Part shown: positions 9,561-21,613 of the stretch, one piece after another
Layout of the letters: each line of letters opens with the position of its first letter
Numbering within the stretch: position 1 is the stretch's first letter
Source: Gnetum montanum
Taxonomy: Eukaryota; Streptophyta; Gnetopsida; Gnetales; Gnetaceae
Assembly (NCBI GenBank): GCA_015680685.1
Contig: MNCI01023765.1
Coordinates: 4,746-68,745, forward strand
Reading direction: 5' to 3'
Length of the DNA stretch: 64,000 nucleotides
Made by a program: the position numbers and the translations under genes
The notes under the pieces: model-generated
What the model was told of the DNA's origin: nothing
Database searches by the model: none
The model's input: the letters and a program-made list of their open reading frames with translations, nothing else

Positions 9561-12527
9561 CAAGTAATGCAACCAATGTAAACCACTAAGAATCGATGAT
9601 AAGGCAAAGAAAACATACACCTGATGATACCATGTGGGGTCATCAAGATGCTCTGCTACCTCAACCATACCAAATCAATGCAATAATTTGAATAGAATCA
9701 ACCAATATTGATTTCAAAAAGGATTTTTCAATCCCATAGAGCCATCAGTAGTGGCTCCAATCTTGCAACATCTGCAACAATCACACCCAAGGATAAAAAG
9801 TAGACGTCAAAGGATGTAGGCTTCCGGATATCCAAATTTGGTGTTAAGTGACCACACAACTGAAAAATCCTTCATGAAACCTAGAGACAGAGTGTCACAC
9901 AACCAAAATAATAGATTTTTGAGACATGAGCCTAGAACATCTGTCTAACTACTCCAAACCCTTAAAGAACTTACTGCTAAGGATGAGCAAGCACTCAAAC
10001 TCGACAAGTTACTCCAAAGGAAGGCACAATGTAATTCTTTGAATCCACAAAAGCTTATTTTCAAGATGGTACAACCACAAAATAGTTACCTAAATATCAT
10101 AACCCATGATCCACAATGAATAGAAAATCACCTGCAAGTGCATGGAGAACAAGAGAGACTACATCCTCTTCAATCCTCAGCTCATGCAAGTGAACTCACC
10201 ACTAGCACCCATGCACTACTAAGTGATTGAATTGGTGATAAGGTAGAGAGAGCATGCACCTGATGCTACCACGTGGGGGTGTCAAGATGCTTTGATACCT
10301 TAGCCACACAAAATCAATGCAACCATTCACACAAAATCATACGATATCATTTTCAGAGGGGATCTTTCAATCCCGTAGTGCCATTAGTAGTGGCTCTAAT
10401 CTCGCAACATCTACAATAATCATACCCAAGGATAAAGAAACATGCTTCATAGTATGTAGGCTTCCAGATACCCAAATTCATCATTAAGTGATAGCCTAAC
10501 CAAAAAATCCTTCATGAAACTCAAAGATAGAGTGTCACAAAGCCAAAACAACTAATGTTTGAGACATAAGCCTCAAACATCCATCCAACTACTCCTAACC
10601 CTTGGAGAACTTGTTACTAAGGATGAGCATGCACTCAAACTTGACAAGTTACTCCAAAGGAAGGCACAACATAAGTCTATGAATCCATGAAAGGTTATTT
10701 TTGGGATGGTACGACCAAGAAATGGTCACCCAAATATCAAAACCCATTATCCACAATGAATAGCGAGGCACCTGCAAGTGCATGGAGAACAAGAGAGACT
10801 ACATCCTCTTTGTTCCTTGGCTCATGCAAGTGAACTTGCCACTACCACCCATGTGCTACTAAGTGATTGAATTGGTGATAAGGCAAAGAAAGCATGCACC
10901 AAGTGCTACCCCATGGGGGTGTCCAGATGCTTTGCTACCTCAACTGTACCAAATCAATGTAATAGTTTGCACAAAATTAACCAATATCATTTTCAGAGAG
11001 GATCTTTCAATCCCGTACTATGATCAGTAGTGCCTCCAATCTCTCAAAATCTGCAAAAATCGCACCCAAGGGTAAAGAAATAGGCCTCATAGGGTGTAGG
11101 CATCTAGATACCCAAATTTGATGTTAAGTGACCACACAATTAAAAACTCCTTTGTTAAAACCAAATAAAAAATGTCACATAGAAAAAATAATAGATTTTC
11201 GAGACATGAGCCTCAAATATCCATCCGAATTCTCCCAACCCTTGGAGAATTTACTACCGAGGATGAGCATGTGCTCACACTCAACAAGTTACTCCAAGGG
11301 AAGGCACAACATAAGTATTTGAATCCATGAAAGCTTATTTTCAAGATGTTACAACCATGAAATAGTCACCTAAATATTAGAACCCACAATTCGCAATGAA
11401 CAAGAAGGCACCCACAAGTGCATGGGGAACAAGAGAAACTACATTCTCTTCATTCCTCAACACATCCAAGTGAACTCACAACTATCACCCATGCATTACT
11501 AAGTGATTGAATTGGTGATAAGGAAAAGAGAACATGCACTTAAAGCTATCCCATAGGGGTGTCGAGATGCTCTGCTACCTCAACCATACCAAATCAATGC
11601 AACCATTAGCATGAAATTGTACAATATCATTTTCAGATGGGATCTTTCAATCCTATAGAGCCATCACTAGTGGCTCCAATCTTAAAACATTCAAAACAAT
11701 CACACCCAAGGATAAAGAAATAGATGTCATAGGATGTAGGCTTCCAAATACCTCAATTTGGAATTAAGTGACCGCACAACCAAAAACTCTTTCATGAAAC
11801 CCAGAGAAAGAGTGTCACATAGCCAAAACAATGGATTTTCGAGACATGAGCCTCAAACATCTGTCTGACTACTCCTAACCCTTGGAAAACTTACTGCTGA
11901 GGATGAGAAAGGGCTCAAACTTGATAAGTTACTCCAAATAAAGGCACAACATAAGTCTTCCAATTCATGAAAGCTTATTTTTGAGATGGTATGACCATGA
12001 AATGGTCACCTGATTATTAGAACCCATGATCTGTAATGAATAGCGAGGCACTTGCAAGTGCATGGAGAACAAGAGAGACCATGTCCTCTTCATTCTTGTG
12101 CTCATGCTACCACCCATGCACTACTAAGAAATAGAATCAATGATAAGGCAAAGAAAGCATGCACTTGACGCTACCCCATGGGGGCATCGAGATGCTCTGC
12201 TACCTTAACCACATCAAATCAATGCAATCATTCACATGAAATCATATGATATTTTCAAAGGGGATCTTCCAATCCTATAGTGCCATTAGTAGTGGCTGCA
12301 ATCTTGCAATATCCACAACAATCACACCCAAGGATAAATAAATAGGCCTCATAGGATGTAGGCTTCCAGATACCCAAATTTAGTGTTAAGTGACCGCACA
12401 ACCGAAACATCCTTTGTGAAACCTAGAGACAGAGTGTCGCACAACCAAAAAAATAGATTTTTGAGACATGAGCCTCTAACATCCTTTTGACTACTCCTAA
12501 ACCTTAGAGAAATTACTATCAAGGATG
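9561..12527 (-). repeat. ~640-bp rDNA spacer tandem repeats, first segment
   Basis: The anchor phrase GTGATAAGG followed by AGAGCATGCACC-like sequence occurs near 9596, 10234, 10874, 11514 and 12138, so the period is about 640 bp. Other shared words are CTACCTCAACCACACCAAAT, TTTCAATCCC, TAGTGGCTCCAAT and CAAGTTACTCCAA. Element B interrupts the fifth unit at 12527. The same array continues at 34256. Small open frames inside (for example 11128-11322 and 12349-12621) recur with the repeat and are not genes. Confidence 0.92.
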
Positions 12528-12532
12528 AACAT
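12528..12532. repeat. Target-site duplication of element B, left copy (AACAT)
   Basis: AACAT precedes the LTR start TGATGAG. AAAAT follows the right LTR end at 34251-34255. Other 640-bp units read AGCAT at this spot (GATGAGCATG), so each copy appears to have lost one base identity since insertion. Confidence 0.7.
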
Positions 12533-13045
12533 TGATGAGTTGCAATATTGGAGCCACGATATCGTGTCTGCAATATTGGGTCTGCGATATTGGATCCTAC
12601 CAATCGATATCGGACATCCAATATCAGGACCTATCTCATTGCCTATAAATAAGAGGTGGGCACACTTGGTTTGGCAATTATTTCTTCATTCCTTACCCAA
12701 ACTATTATAGTTTCTCCCTCTCATAGTTAGAACTATTTTTGAGTGCCTGGAGTAGGAGTCATAAAGCAAATGGATCTCTATTTGAGCATTGTGTACCTAA
12801 GCACACATTATGTTTAGAAATAAAGATGAAATTTTTGATAAAAATTACAGCATGTAGAATAGATTATTTCTTACCCTTAATGTTATTTACAATTCTTTAA
12901 TTCTTTCATTAGTTAATTAATGTTTATTTTATTGATTCGTTAATTTTCACAAATAAGCACACTTAGTACGACCACTTCAAGCATGTGTGGAACACTTGGT
13001 AATCCAGTAATGATTAGAATTTGGTAACCCCAGTATTTTTGCACT
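12533..13045 (+). repeat. Element B 5' LTR, left piece
   Basis: Matches the beginning of the 3' LTR at 33436. Shared words are TCTCATTGCCTATAAATAAG, TTACCCAAACT, CTTGTAGTTTCTCCCT-like sequence, AAGCAAATGGATCT and GGTAACCCAGTA. CCTATAAATAAGAGG near 12640 looks like a TATA box. The repeated ATATTGG / ATATCG words near the start are an LTR feature also seen in the solo LTR. The piece ends at GCACT, the left target-site copy of element C. Confidence 0.87.
13041..13045. repeat. Target-site duplication of element C, left copy (GCACT)
   Basis: GCACT precedes the LTR start at 13046. ACACT follows the right LTR end at 23999-24003. The unbroken copy in B's 3' LTR reads GCACTAG near 33920. The copies differ by one G-to-A change. 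Confidence 0.75.
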
Positions 13046-15409
13046 TGAAACACCACAAAATTTTTGCCTAGCTATTTTAGACAAGAATCAAGCTAAGTCA
13101 TGCTGCTGCCCAACATGAGTACAACATGACCAAACTTGAGAGCCTCCAAAACAACATGAAATGACATACAATGGAGTAAGAAATGGAGCAAGAAATGTCC
13201 CCATGGGGCTCATGGGTAGCTACATAAAATTTTGACATTTAGAATCAAGATTTTTGGGCTCAAAATGCTTGGTTTTGTCTAAGTATAATTTGGCTACATT
13301 TTCTTACACTTCACAGTGTAAGGCTCAGCGTCACCATCTTTTGGAGCCCCGAAACTGAGTCAAAACAAGCTAAAATTGAGCACAAGGACCCTCCATAACC
13401 TTCACCAAGGTCCCCAATAGGTCTCAACCTCTAGAAAATCAATACTTGGGCCTCAAATATGCTAGTTTGACTTGGTGACACTGGGGTTATTTTTCAAACG
13501 CTCCTCAGCGTAAGGCTCATCGTCAACAACTTTTGGAGCCCCAAAACTGAGTCAAAATAGGTTAAAATTGAGCATAGAGACCTCCCATGACCTTCACCAA
13601 GGTCCCTAGCAGGTCCCAACCTCCAAAAAATCAATATTTGGGCCTCAAATATGCCACTTTGTCTTGGTGACGCTAGGGTTATTTCTCAGACTCTCGTCAA
13701 CGTAAGGCTCAGTGTCACCAACTTTTGGAGCCCTGAAAACGAGTCAAAATAGGCTTAAATTGAGCACAAGGACCCCCCATGAACTTAATTAAGGTCCCTA
13801 GTAGGTTCTAGCCTCTAGAAAATCAATATTTGGGCCTCAAATATGCCACTTTGTCTTGGTGACGTTGGGGTTGTTTTTCAGACGCTCCTTAGCGGAAGGC
13901 TCAGTGTCACCAACTATTGGAGCCCCAAAAACAAATCAAAATAGGCTGAAATTGAGCACAGGGACCCCCCATGACCTTCACCAAGGTCCCTAGTAGGTCT
14001 CAACCTCTATAAAATCAAGATTTTGGCCTCAAATATGCCACTTTGTCTTGGTGACGCTAGGGTTATTTTTCAGACGCTGCTCAGCATAAGGCTCTGCATC
14101 ACCAACTTTTCGGGCACCAAAACAAGTTAAAATAGGCCAAAATCAAGCACAAGGAGCCCCCATGACCTTTTCCAAGGTCCCCAATAGCTTCAAATCTCCA
14201 TTTTAAGCCTCAAATATTCTATTTTGGCTTGGTGACACTGGAGTTACTTTTTAGACGCTGCACAGCGTAATACTGAATGTCATCAACCAAAATAGGGCCA
14301 AAACAACATCCAAATCAGCCCAAATTTGGCACACAAAACCCTCATGACCCATGTCATGTATATCCACTCCAAAAATGGGTCTCATAGGTCAAAAATGGGC
14401 TAAAAAGCACTATTTTCATGTCATACGCTGTTAATCATGTTGACATGCTTCCAGCAGCGTAAACACTTTCATACGCTAGATGCTGGACGTTGGATGCCAG
14501 ACGTTGACACCAGGACATGTGGAAGACATGCTAGAGCTAGATCCATGTACATTAGAGGTCTTGGAAGAGAAAAAATAGCACAAATCTATAGATTCAGAGG
14601 CTAGACATCCAGATCCACTCTCGTACTTTAACATTCTTTGTACATTTTGCATTTTTAGCGTATCAGGCTCTTACATTGTGGATTACACACATCAGCATAA
14701 GAGATCTTGGTCATGCTACACATTGTACATTGTAACATTTCATGCATATGGTCAATGCATACACCTGTCACCTGATCCAAATTTTGCTCACCCTGCAGCC
14801 ACTGATCTTCTCCCAGATCCGAATCTCATGCCTAAAATCCTATAAATGTCCTATTTTTCCACTAGATCAACATTTGAAAAATTTGAATCTCACACACTTA
14901 AGAAATATTGGCATCAATCTCATACATTGGGATTCATACAAACTGGATGTTGTATACCTGCAACCCAAAAAAGAAACCTGCATCTTCCCAGCATCTGTTC
15001 TCATCCATCGTGGCTAAACATCTGCCTTGCGATCACTCCGCAACTACATTCTAACCAATGCATATTCTAATTGTTTATCAATACAAATATTTTTCATTTT
15101 TTCTTAGATTTTTTTAGTTTACATTATTTTTCCTCTTCACATTTTCCTATTTTCATTATTTAAATAGTTTACATTTGTTTTTATTTTTTTTACGTTTGAT
15201 TTTTGCATTCATTTACGTATAACCCAACGCATCGCAATTGCATACGTTCGGGGAAGTCCTCGTTTGATCTATGTGTGGACCATTCAAGGCACTCTACGTC
15301 CATTAATTTCTGGCTTTCCCTCAAGTGAAGGTAGGGTCTTACTATTTCATTCATAGATCTCTCAGTGTCTGTTCATTCCAACCTCTCACTAATGATTTCA
15401 GATGGTACA
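13046..15409 (+). repeat. 5' LTR of element C
   Basis: Starts TGAAACACCACAAAATTTTTG, ends GATGGTACA, and is collinear over its length with 21614-23998. It contains the ~190-bp internal array (13310-14290). A T-rich stretch (15070-15200) is followed by the conserved end with TATAACCCAACGCAT and GTGAAGGTAGGGTCTTAC. A TATA-like TCCTATAAATGTCC lies near 14838. The open frames at 14742-15070 sit inside the LTR and recur in the other LTR. Confidence 0.88.
13310..14290 (+). repeat. ~190-bp tandem repeats within the element C 5' LTR
   Basis: Units carry CAGCGTAAGGCTCAGCGTC-like sequence, CACCAACTTTTGGAGCCCC, AAAATAGGCTGAAATTGAGC, CATGACCTTCACCAAGGTCC and CTCAAATATGCCACTTTG. They are spaced about 180-190 bp apart (near 13327, 13506, 13697, 13888 and 14080), with a divergent last copy near 14270. 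The opening ACGCTGCTCAGCGT word is a perfect inverted repeat with a 2-base loop. Confidence 0.88.
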
Positions 15410-15415
15410 GTAAAA

Positions 15416-15432
15416 TGGTGCTAGAAGGAGGG
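15416..15432 (+). promoter_or_regulatory. Candidate primer-binding site of element C
   Basis: TGGTGCTAGAAGGAGGG lies 6 bases after the 5' LTR. It matches, with C-to-T changes, the TGGCGCTAGAAGGAGGG-type primer site I recall for Tat-lineage elements such as Grande and Ogre. The identity of the primer tRNA was not checked. Confidence 0.65.
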
Positions 15433-16545
15433 CCATTTATTTGTTAGATCTGCCTCTTAGCATCCCAGATCCAGCATTCACACACTACTGTGATTGTTAG
15501 CATTCTTACGCTACCTTGTTCCTAGTGTTCAGGTGTTGTTTCCTACTGATAAATTCTATTATCCAGTCCAGACACTATGCCTTAGCTTCATACGTTGCAT
15601 TTTACTCACGTTGCAGTTGCTCACACTGTAGTTGAAATGTTGTTTTATGTTGTTCAAAACTTAGCCATATTTTCTCTCTTCAACACATGCTGTAGTTTAC
15701 TCATGCTATAGTTTACTCATGTTGTACTTTAATCATGTTGTAGTTGCTCACGCTGCAATTGAAATGCTATTGTACATTGTTCAACACTTAGCCATGTTTT
15801 TGTTGTTCAATGCTTAGCCATATTTTTTCTATTCAAAACTTAACCATATTTTTGCTACAATTTTCTCACTATAGTTGCAGTTTACACTATAGTTTGCTCA
15901 TTCTACAGTTTGCTCATGCTGCAGTTTACACTATAGTTTACTCAAGCTGTAGTTGCTCACATTGCAGTTTCTAACGCTACAATTGCTCATGCACATGCTG
16001 CAGTTTTACACTTAGAAAAGTTTTTGCTCATGCTGCAATTATACACTTAGAAAATTTTTTGCTCACGCTGTAGTTTTACACTTAGAAAATTTTTTACTTA
16101 TGCTACAGTTTTACATTTAGAAAATTTTTTGCTCACGTTGTAGTTTTACACTTGGAAAATTTTTTGCTCATGCTGTAGTTTTACACTTAGAAAATATTTT
16201 TCTCATGCTGCAGTTTTACACTTAGAAATTTTTTTTCTCACACTGCAATTTGCTCATGCTATAGTTTACTCATGCTATAGTTTGCTCATGCTATAGTTTG
16301 CTCACACTGTCATTTGCTCACGCTGTCGTTTGCTCACACTACCGTTTGCTCATGCTACAATTTTACACTTAGAAAATTTTTTGCACACACTACCAGGTCC
16401 TTATGTTGGACACTTAGAAAATTTTTTGCACACATTACACAGTTGTCATGCTACACACTCAGCCTTGACCATACGCTATACACTTAGCCTAAAACACACT
16501 TGACACTTGTTAGCCAGCCTGTACGCTGCCCCGTCGCACATCACC
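15433..16545 (+). other. Leader of element C, with AT-rich tandem repeats
   Basis: No coding sequence is supported. From about 15590 the words GCTCACGCTGCAG, GTTTACTCATGCT and TTTTACACTTAGAAAATTTT repeat. The clearest part is 16000-16240, with about six units of 38-45 bp. It precedes the first gag ATG at 16546. Similar long leaders occur in Tat elements; any packaging role is guesswork. Confidence 0.6.
15990..16440 (+). repeat. ~40-bp tandem repeats in the leader of element C
   Basis: Repeated unit of the form GCTCATGCTGCAG, TTTTACACTTAG, AAAATTTTTT at about 16000, 16045, 16085, 16125, 16165 and 16210. Shorter TTTGCTCATGCTATAG units follow at 16245-16345 and two more long units at 16350-16430. 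Confidence 0.8.
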
Positions 16546-18390
16546 ATGGAGTCATCTCAGAATTCTAATGCATGCACCTTCGTAATCCTCACACAAGAAT
16601 AGTACAACTTTATCTATGTGAAGATTCAATTCAACCTTTCCCTTGATACCATAGAATAGGAGGCAAAGAAAAACTTTGAGCGCATATACATGGGAGATCA
16701 TGAATTCATCCCCTCTATATATGACATCATCCCCCTTTCTGAGCCTCACCACTGACTCATCTCCCAACTCCTTATAGCAAGGAGCCAAAACTCATGGTGA
16801 TCCACTGAGGTGCACCAAAACTAGGAATATGTAGATGACTTCGAGGCACAATCCGAATATGAGGATTTGTATTACACCCTCACTCCCCATGCCTACGTGA
16901 ACCCATCATTCCACCCTCGCATAGGACAGACAGCCCCTCACTAAGTATCAACGAGCACACAAGCACCAGTATCCCAACAAAGATTACCCACATCCACCTC
17001 CACCCAGTACATACTACACATGCAAACACATGGGGCCCCTTTCATCACTTCAACTTTGCACATCCAGGGTATCACTTCATAGTTTGTGGCTAGGAAAGGA
17101 ATCATACCCCTTGTTCAACGACCCACTCACTTCAACGCGCCACATCCCTCAACCACAACTATGAACATTGCTCCACAATAGCAACTGATGACACAATCTC
17201 CACAACCAACTAATTTTCCTACCGCTCAAGAGTGGGCAGAAGAAAAAAAAATGGATGCAAGTGCTAGCTGACAAGGTAAAGCACCTCAAAACCACCAACA
17301 CTAAAGCAGTTAAAGTACTAGACTCCTACCACGATGATCCAATTAACTCTTCAGTTCCACCGTTATCTTTACCCAAGGGAATCACACTACCCTAGTTAAC
17401 CAAGTACAATAGGAAGGGATATCCGAATGCTCACTTGGTAGCGTTCCAATCAGAGATCCTATTGCTTCAAGCTTGGCCCCACGCAATCCTATGCATGTTT
17501 TCCATGTCCCTAATAGACAATGCCTTAGACTGGTATCAAGCCCTGCCACATAACTCCATATCCTCTCTGGAGGATATGTTACATCAGTTCATTACCAAGT
17601 TTAAGTACAACTTGAATCCTGAAGCAACTCTAGACACTTTGATATAGGTGAAACAAGCGCCACTAGATCCTTTGCAGAAGTTCATTCAATGATGGAGTAT
17701 AGCCCTAAATGAACTTCATGAGCCCATCCCTGAAATGTATTTGCTTACGATTCTAAAGGGAGCTGTGAATGACTTCATTAAGTCCAAACTGTACTACCTA
17801 TGTACTTAAATGTTGAGCCAAGATTTCACATAGATCAAAAACATTGAACAAGTTGCACAAACTAGCAATGATCCCACCTATGTGGCTTACAAAAATGAAC
17901 ATGTTTCCAAGAAAAAGGCAACATCACCAACTATAGCCACAAGCACAAAAACCACAAACACCAGTACCAACCCAAACACAATGACAATGGCCACACCATG
18001 GTTCAACTTCCAATGCAAGGATCACTCTAAGTACACGCTACTACCTGTGTGACCCTCTAAACTACTAGAGAAACTCCTCAAAACTAGTCAAATCCAATAT
18101 AAAAGCGTAGTGGAGAATGCCTACCAAATACACGACAAGTACTATGAGCTACTAAGGAATCCCACCTTAGTAGCACCAAATGATCCCCCGGTCCCATGAC
18201 ACTTCAAATTAGATCAATTTTGTTACTACCACTAGATGTTCAGTCATAATACCGACAACTATCGTGCCTTACAGGATGATCTTCAGATAATGATAGAATG
18301 GGACCAACTGAACATCAACAACCTAAATCAACCCAGCATAGATGATGCCTCCTATGTCATAAACTCCATTGGCATAGATAGTAATCCTAA
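16546..18390 (+). pseudogene. gag region of element C (degenerate)
   Basis: Family role: the structural nucleocapsid polyprotein. The first ATG after the leader (16546) opens a frame reading MESSQNSNACTF, broken by a TAG near 16600. The retrotransposon gag core lies in another frame at about 17385-17800. It reads HLVAFQSEI, then LDWYQALPHNSISSLEDM, then HQFITKF, followed by a stop at 17647 and the LDPLQKFIQ and LHEPIPEMYLLTIL segments. This follows the usual gag order of F..E..L, W...L, S...F...F. No CCHC knuckle is recognisable. Several stops are C-to-T changes of Gln or Arg codons. Confident as gag; exact ends are approximate. Confidence 0.72.
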
Positions 18391-19000
18391 ACCTATGTGA
18401 AAACCTTTTGTGATTCATGTGCCTCCCAGCAAGGCAACGAGCCCCTCCACCTCCATGAGCAAGAGGCCCCACATTGTCATCCAGGTGCCACCTTGAGCAC
18501 CTGCAAAACCTTTCATGGTCAAAGTACCAATGTAATCGTTCACTAAGACATTAAACTGGCATGATGCACCAACCACAACTGCAAAGAAAAATTTCATCAT
18601 CAAGGTGCCACAACAGGCTAGTCAAACACCAACGAGTCCTCCCAAACTACCATTTTTCATAAAGGTGCCACCACGTGATGGCCCCTCACCCATCCAGAGC
18701 CCAATCATAGGCAATGTCTCAACCTCTTCTCCCTTAAGAGTCAACCTTGCCAACAACATGGGTAAGCCTACCAAATGGCAGTAGAAGAGGATAAATGAAG
18801 AACGAACAACATCCACAACCAAAACAAAATCCACACTAAGCAACCAACAATCGAACGCTAGGACCCCTACTCCTAATCTCACGTAAACCAAGCCCAAGCC
18901 CTCTACACAAGAGGCCCATCCCTCAACCCACACGAAGGAAGTCAAAGCCAATACAAAGACCAACAATACATACTTGTAGCTACACTAGCCCAAGTAAAAC
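18391..19000 (+). pseudogene. Gag-to-protease linker of element C
   Basis: One plus frame shows a repeated short phrase at about 50-residue spacing: PFVIHVPPS near 18410, PFMVKVPM near 18510, FIIKVPQQ near 18595 and FFIKVPPRD near 18655. Pro, Ser and Thr are abundant between them. Stops interrupt it. It lies where Tat-lineage elements have a long, poorly conserved linker. The minus-strand frames at 18415-18966 are shadows. Confidence 0.5.
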
Positions 19001-19600
19001 AAATGCTCAAATAGAAGAACACAATGATGAGCTTATACGACCTGGTCATGACTTTAGCTGCTCATCGCAAAGCCTTAGCACAAATGTTAGCATCCATTCC
19101 TATTACAGAGGGCATACCTACTAACATGAAATCCATCTATACAATGATTTCACAACACACACCATAAGGATTGGGTTCAAACACCTTAGCCTTCCGCGAT
19201 GATGCAGTTAAACATAACCCTGAATGAGGGGAGGTCACAATAGCTCCATTGTCAATTAGTGTACATGTTGGGCAATGTACCATTCACAGAGTGCACATTG
19301 ATAATGGTGCAGCAAAAAATGTAGCTTTATACTCTGTCATCGACAAACTAGGCATGGTAGACGAGATCATGCCAACGAAAACCACGTGTTTAAAATCCTT
19401 CAACCGATCATGTGTTACAGTTAAGAGAATAATCAACTGAGCCTTTGTGGCAAAAGAACAATTCCCCACCAGCGCAGAGTTCACTATCATAGAAGAGATG
19501 CCAAGTTTCAACATGATTCTTGGTAGACCTTAGCTAGCCCAACAATAGGCCATTTCCTCACCGGTACATCAAGAAATCCACCTTCCATAGGAAGGTGGAC
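19000..19600 (+). pseudogene. Pre-protease motif and aspartic protease of element C (degenerate)
   Basis: Family role: cleaves the Gag-Pol polyprotein. The frame reads SLYDLVMTLAAHRKALAQML near 19030-19090, a segment typical before the protease in Tat/Ogre elements. After a stop near 19227, VHVGQCTIHRVHIDNGAAKN (19261-19320) carries the active-site motif DNGA. The flap-like middle follows, then FNMILGRP near 19510-19530, the conserved second half of the fold. Stops at 19438 and 19531 break it. No reverse transcriptase follows: after 19600 there is only a Lys/Pro-rich tail and non-coding repeats. Confidence 0.75.
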
Positions 19601-20160
19601 AAGTCATCATATATGGCAATAACACTCCCTTTCAAGCCATCCACAACATAGACATGTCACAAGTCTTGAATGACGAGTCTCTTGATGGAACACCCATGGC
19701 AACAAATGTAACAACTAAAATGCCCAAACAAGTGGTAAAAAACAAAAGCCTCCCAAAGCAACCAAAACCTAGCACACCTCCTAGACCACATCTGACTAGG
19801 AAAAAACCACACAATCAAGACTCCCCTATGGCCAAAAACATGTCTGATCCCTACCCACTCTTCACCTTTGTTCGTTGTGCATACGTCACCTTCATTTGCA
19901 TTGTACTAGCTTACACATTTACATGTGGCCCAAAAAGGACTTAAACTAAACTATGGTCTAAAATGGCCTTAAACTAGAGCACGTGGCCCAAAATGGCCTT
20001 AAACTAGCTCATGGTCCGAAAAGGCCTTAAACTACCATTGTTTCACATTTTTTTCTATTTACTACTGCATTTTAGTTCATGTTTTTTGCAGTTGCTATTT
20101 AACATTATTTTCTCTAGTTGCTTTTGTTTACAAGATCATACAAACGTACATGCATGCGTC
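19601..20160 (+). other. Junction where the pol core of element C is missing
   Basis: A basic, Pro-rich frame (KMPKQVVKNKSLPKQPKPS at 19720-19780) runs to a stop near 19944. It is followed by four ~29-bp units (ATGGCCCAAAATGGCCTTAAACTA type) at 19921-20035 and a T-rich stretch. In a full-length relative about 3 kb of RT, RNase H and integrase would be expected about here. The frame at 19654-19944 has no recognised function. Confidence 0.5.
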
Positions 20161-21599
20161 CACACTGACAGTCCTAACATCATGACTTAAAACTGATACC
20201 ACACACCGTCCTAGGTTATGATGATAAAATGACACCACACAACACTCATCCAAAATGATAGTAAACTAGCACTCATCTAGCATGACATTAAACTACCACA
20301 TTCTTCTACCAAAGTCTGCTAAGACTATAAACTAGCTTTCCTCTTCACAGTCCGCCACGACTATAAACTAGCATTGCACTATCTGCTACAACACTAAACT
20401 GGAAATGTCCAATAGGTTATGATGTAAAAATAATCCACAATAGTCTTCCAAGACTATAAACTAGAAACTTCCTCAATGGCCTACTAATCTGTTACTATAA
20501 TCAAATGACATGTCATCATCAACCTACTCAATGAATTCATCACATGGACTCTAAGAACATTGCTGCTACTCAATTGTTTTTTCTTGTGGTTGCACCCGGT
20601 GTCTCCATCCCATCGGTTGCATCCATGTTTAAAGTGTTAAGCTAACTCATTCACTTGTGTTTTTCTTGTATTCTTGGAGTTGTGGTTGTAGGATGACACC
20701 TAGAGGTGTTCATACATGAATGCACTTCATCACCGCGATGAGGTACCACATTGTTCTTGATGCATGTAACCAGGTTAATCAAACCATTCACAAGTACATT
20801 CCCAGTTCCTCAAAAATCCCTTATTCCCTAACATGTTCTCTCTACCCATTTCCTAGATACATCACAGTCACCCCCCAAACTTGAACCACACTATTGCACA
20901 TTGTAACTCTCCAGGTAGTTGCACAACATGACATAGCCAATGATACAATTACAAGCACACGAGCATGAGTACAAAAAAAAATGCTCTTCCCACAAAAAAA
21001 ACAAACAAAAAATATTAAAAAAATAAAAAAAATATTAAAAAAAATCAAAGAGCAAAATCCATCACAAGACCCTTGACACTTCCCATACAAGCCCTAGGTG
21101 GGAAGGTACTTGTCTTGGAAGAAAACACTCATGTCTCAAACAATCATGTTGCATTCCACCGTGTGGCTTTGGCTATTGAATGACGGGTTTCCTTTGACAC
21201 TCAAAAAGGGTCCTATTTCTCCAAAGAATGCACCACTTCAACGCATGTCTTTGGTTGTGACAATGAGTTCTCTTAAATAGGATACAAGAGTCTCGTTCCT
21301 CCAAAGGACGCACATCCCATGTCTTGGTCCCAATTTCGCTAGATATTGGCAATTGAAAAAGAACAAAATGATGTGTTTGCATAAGAGCATTCCTCTTCCC
21401 ATAGTTAAACAAAACCATCCATTTATCAATCCCTAATATCATAGTTACAAACCTTCTCCCTATACATCTCAAAACCTCATTTACCGATGGTGCGGTGACA
21501 TTTGGCCAAGTTCCAAAGAACAATGCTGGATGCTAAGTTGATTATGGTGTTTTGTACTTATTTGTTGATGCCTCTTAGGTATATTCCTCTAGGTTTCAA
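20161..21599 (+). other. 3' untranslated region of element C
   Basis: Collinear with 1081-2599 of element A: the CATGACTTAAAACTGATACC repeats, CTGCTAAGACTATAAACTAG, GATGACACCTAGAGGTGTTC and an A/T-rich stretch at 20980-21050. No coding sequence is supported. The frames at 20842-21090 and 21098-21523 are chance frames. Confidence 0.7.
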
Positions 21600-21613
21600 C
21601 AAAGAGGGGCCAA
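21600..21613 (+). promoter_or_regulatory. Polypurine tract of element C
   Basis: CAAAGAGGGGCCAA lies directly before the 3' LTR start TGAAAAACC and is identical to the tract of element A. Confidence 0.82.

Noticed and set aside
18415-18966. Minus-strand frames with hydrophobic products
   Set aside because: Opposite strand of the Pro-rich gag-protease linker of element C. Composition mirrors the sense strand.
20842-21090. Minus-strand 82-codon frame rich in Phe and Ile, resembling a membrane protein
   Set aside because: Caused by an A-rich stretch in the 3' untranslated region of element C. No counterpart in element A is conserved as a frame.
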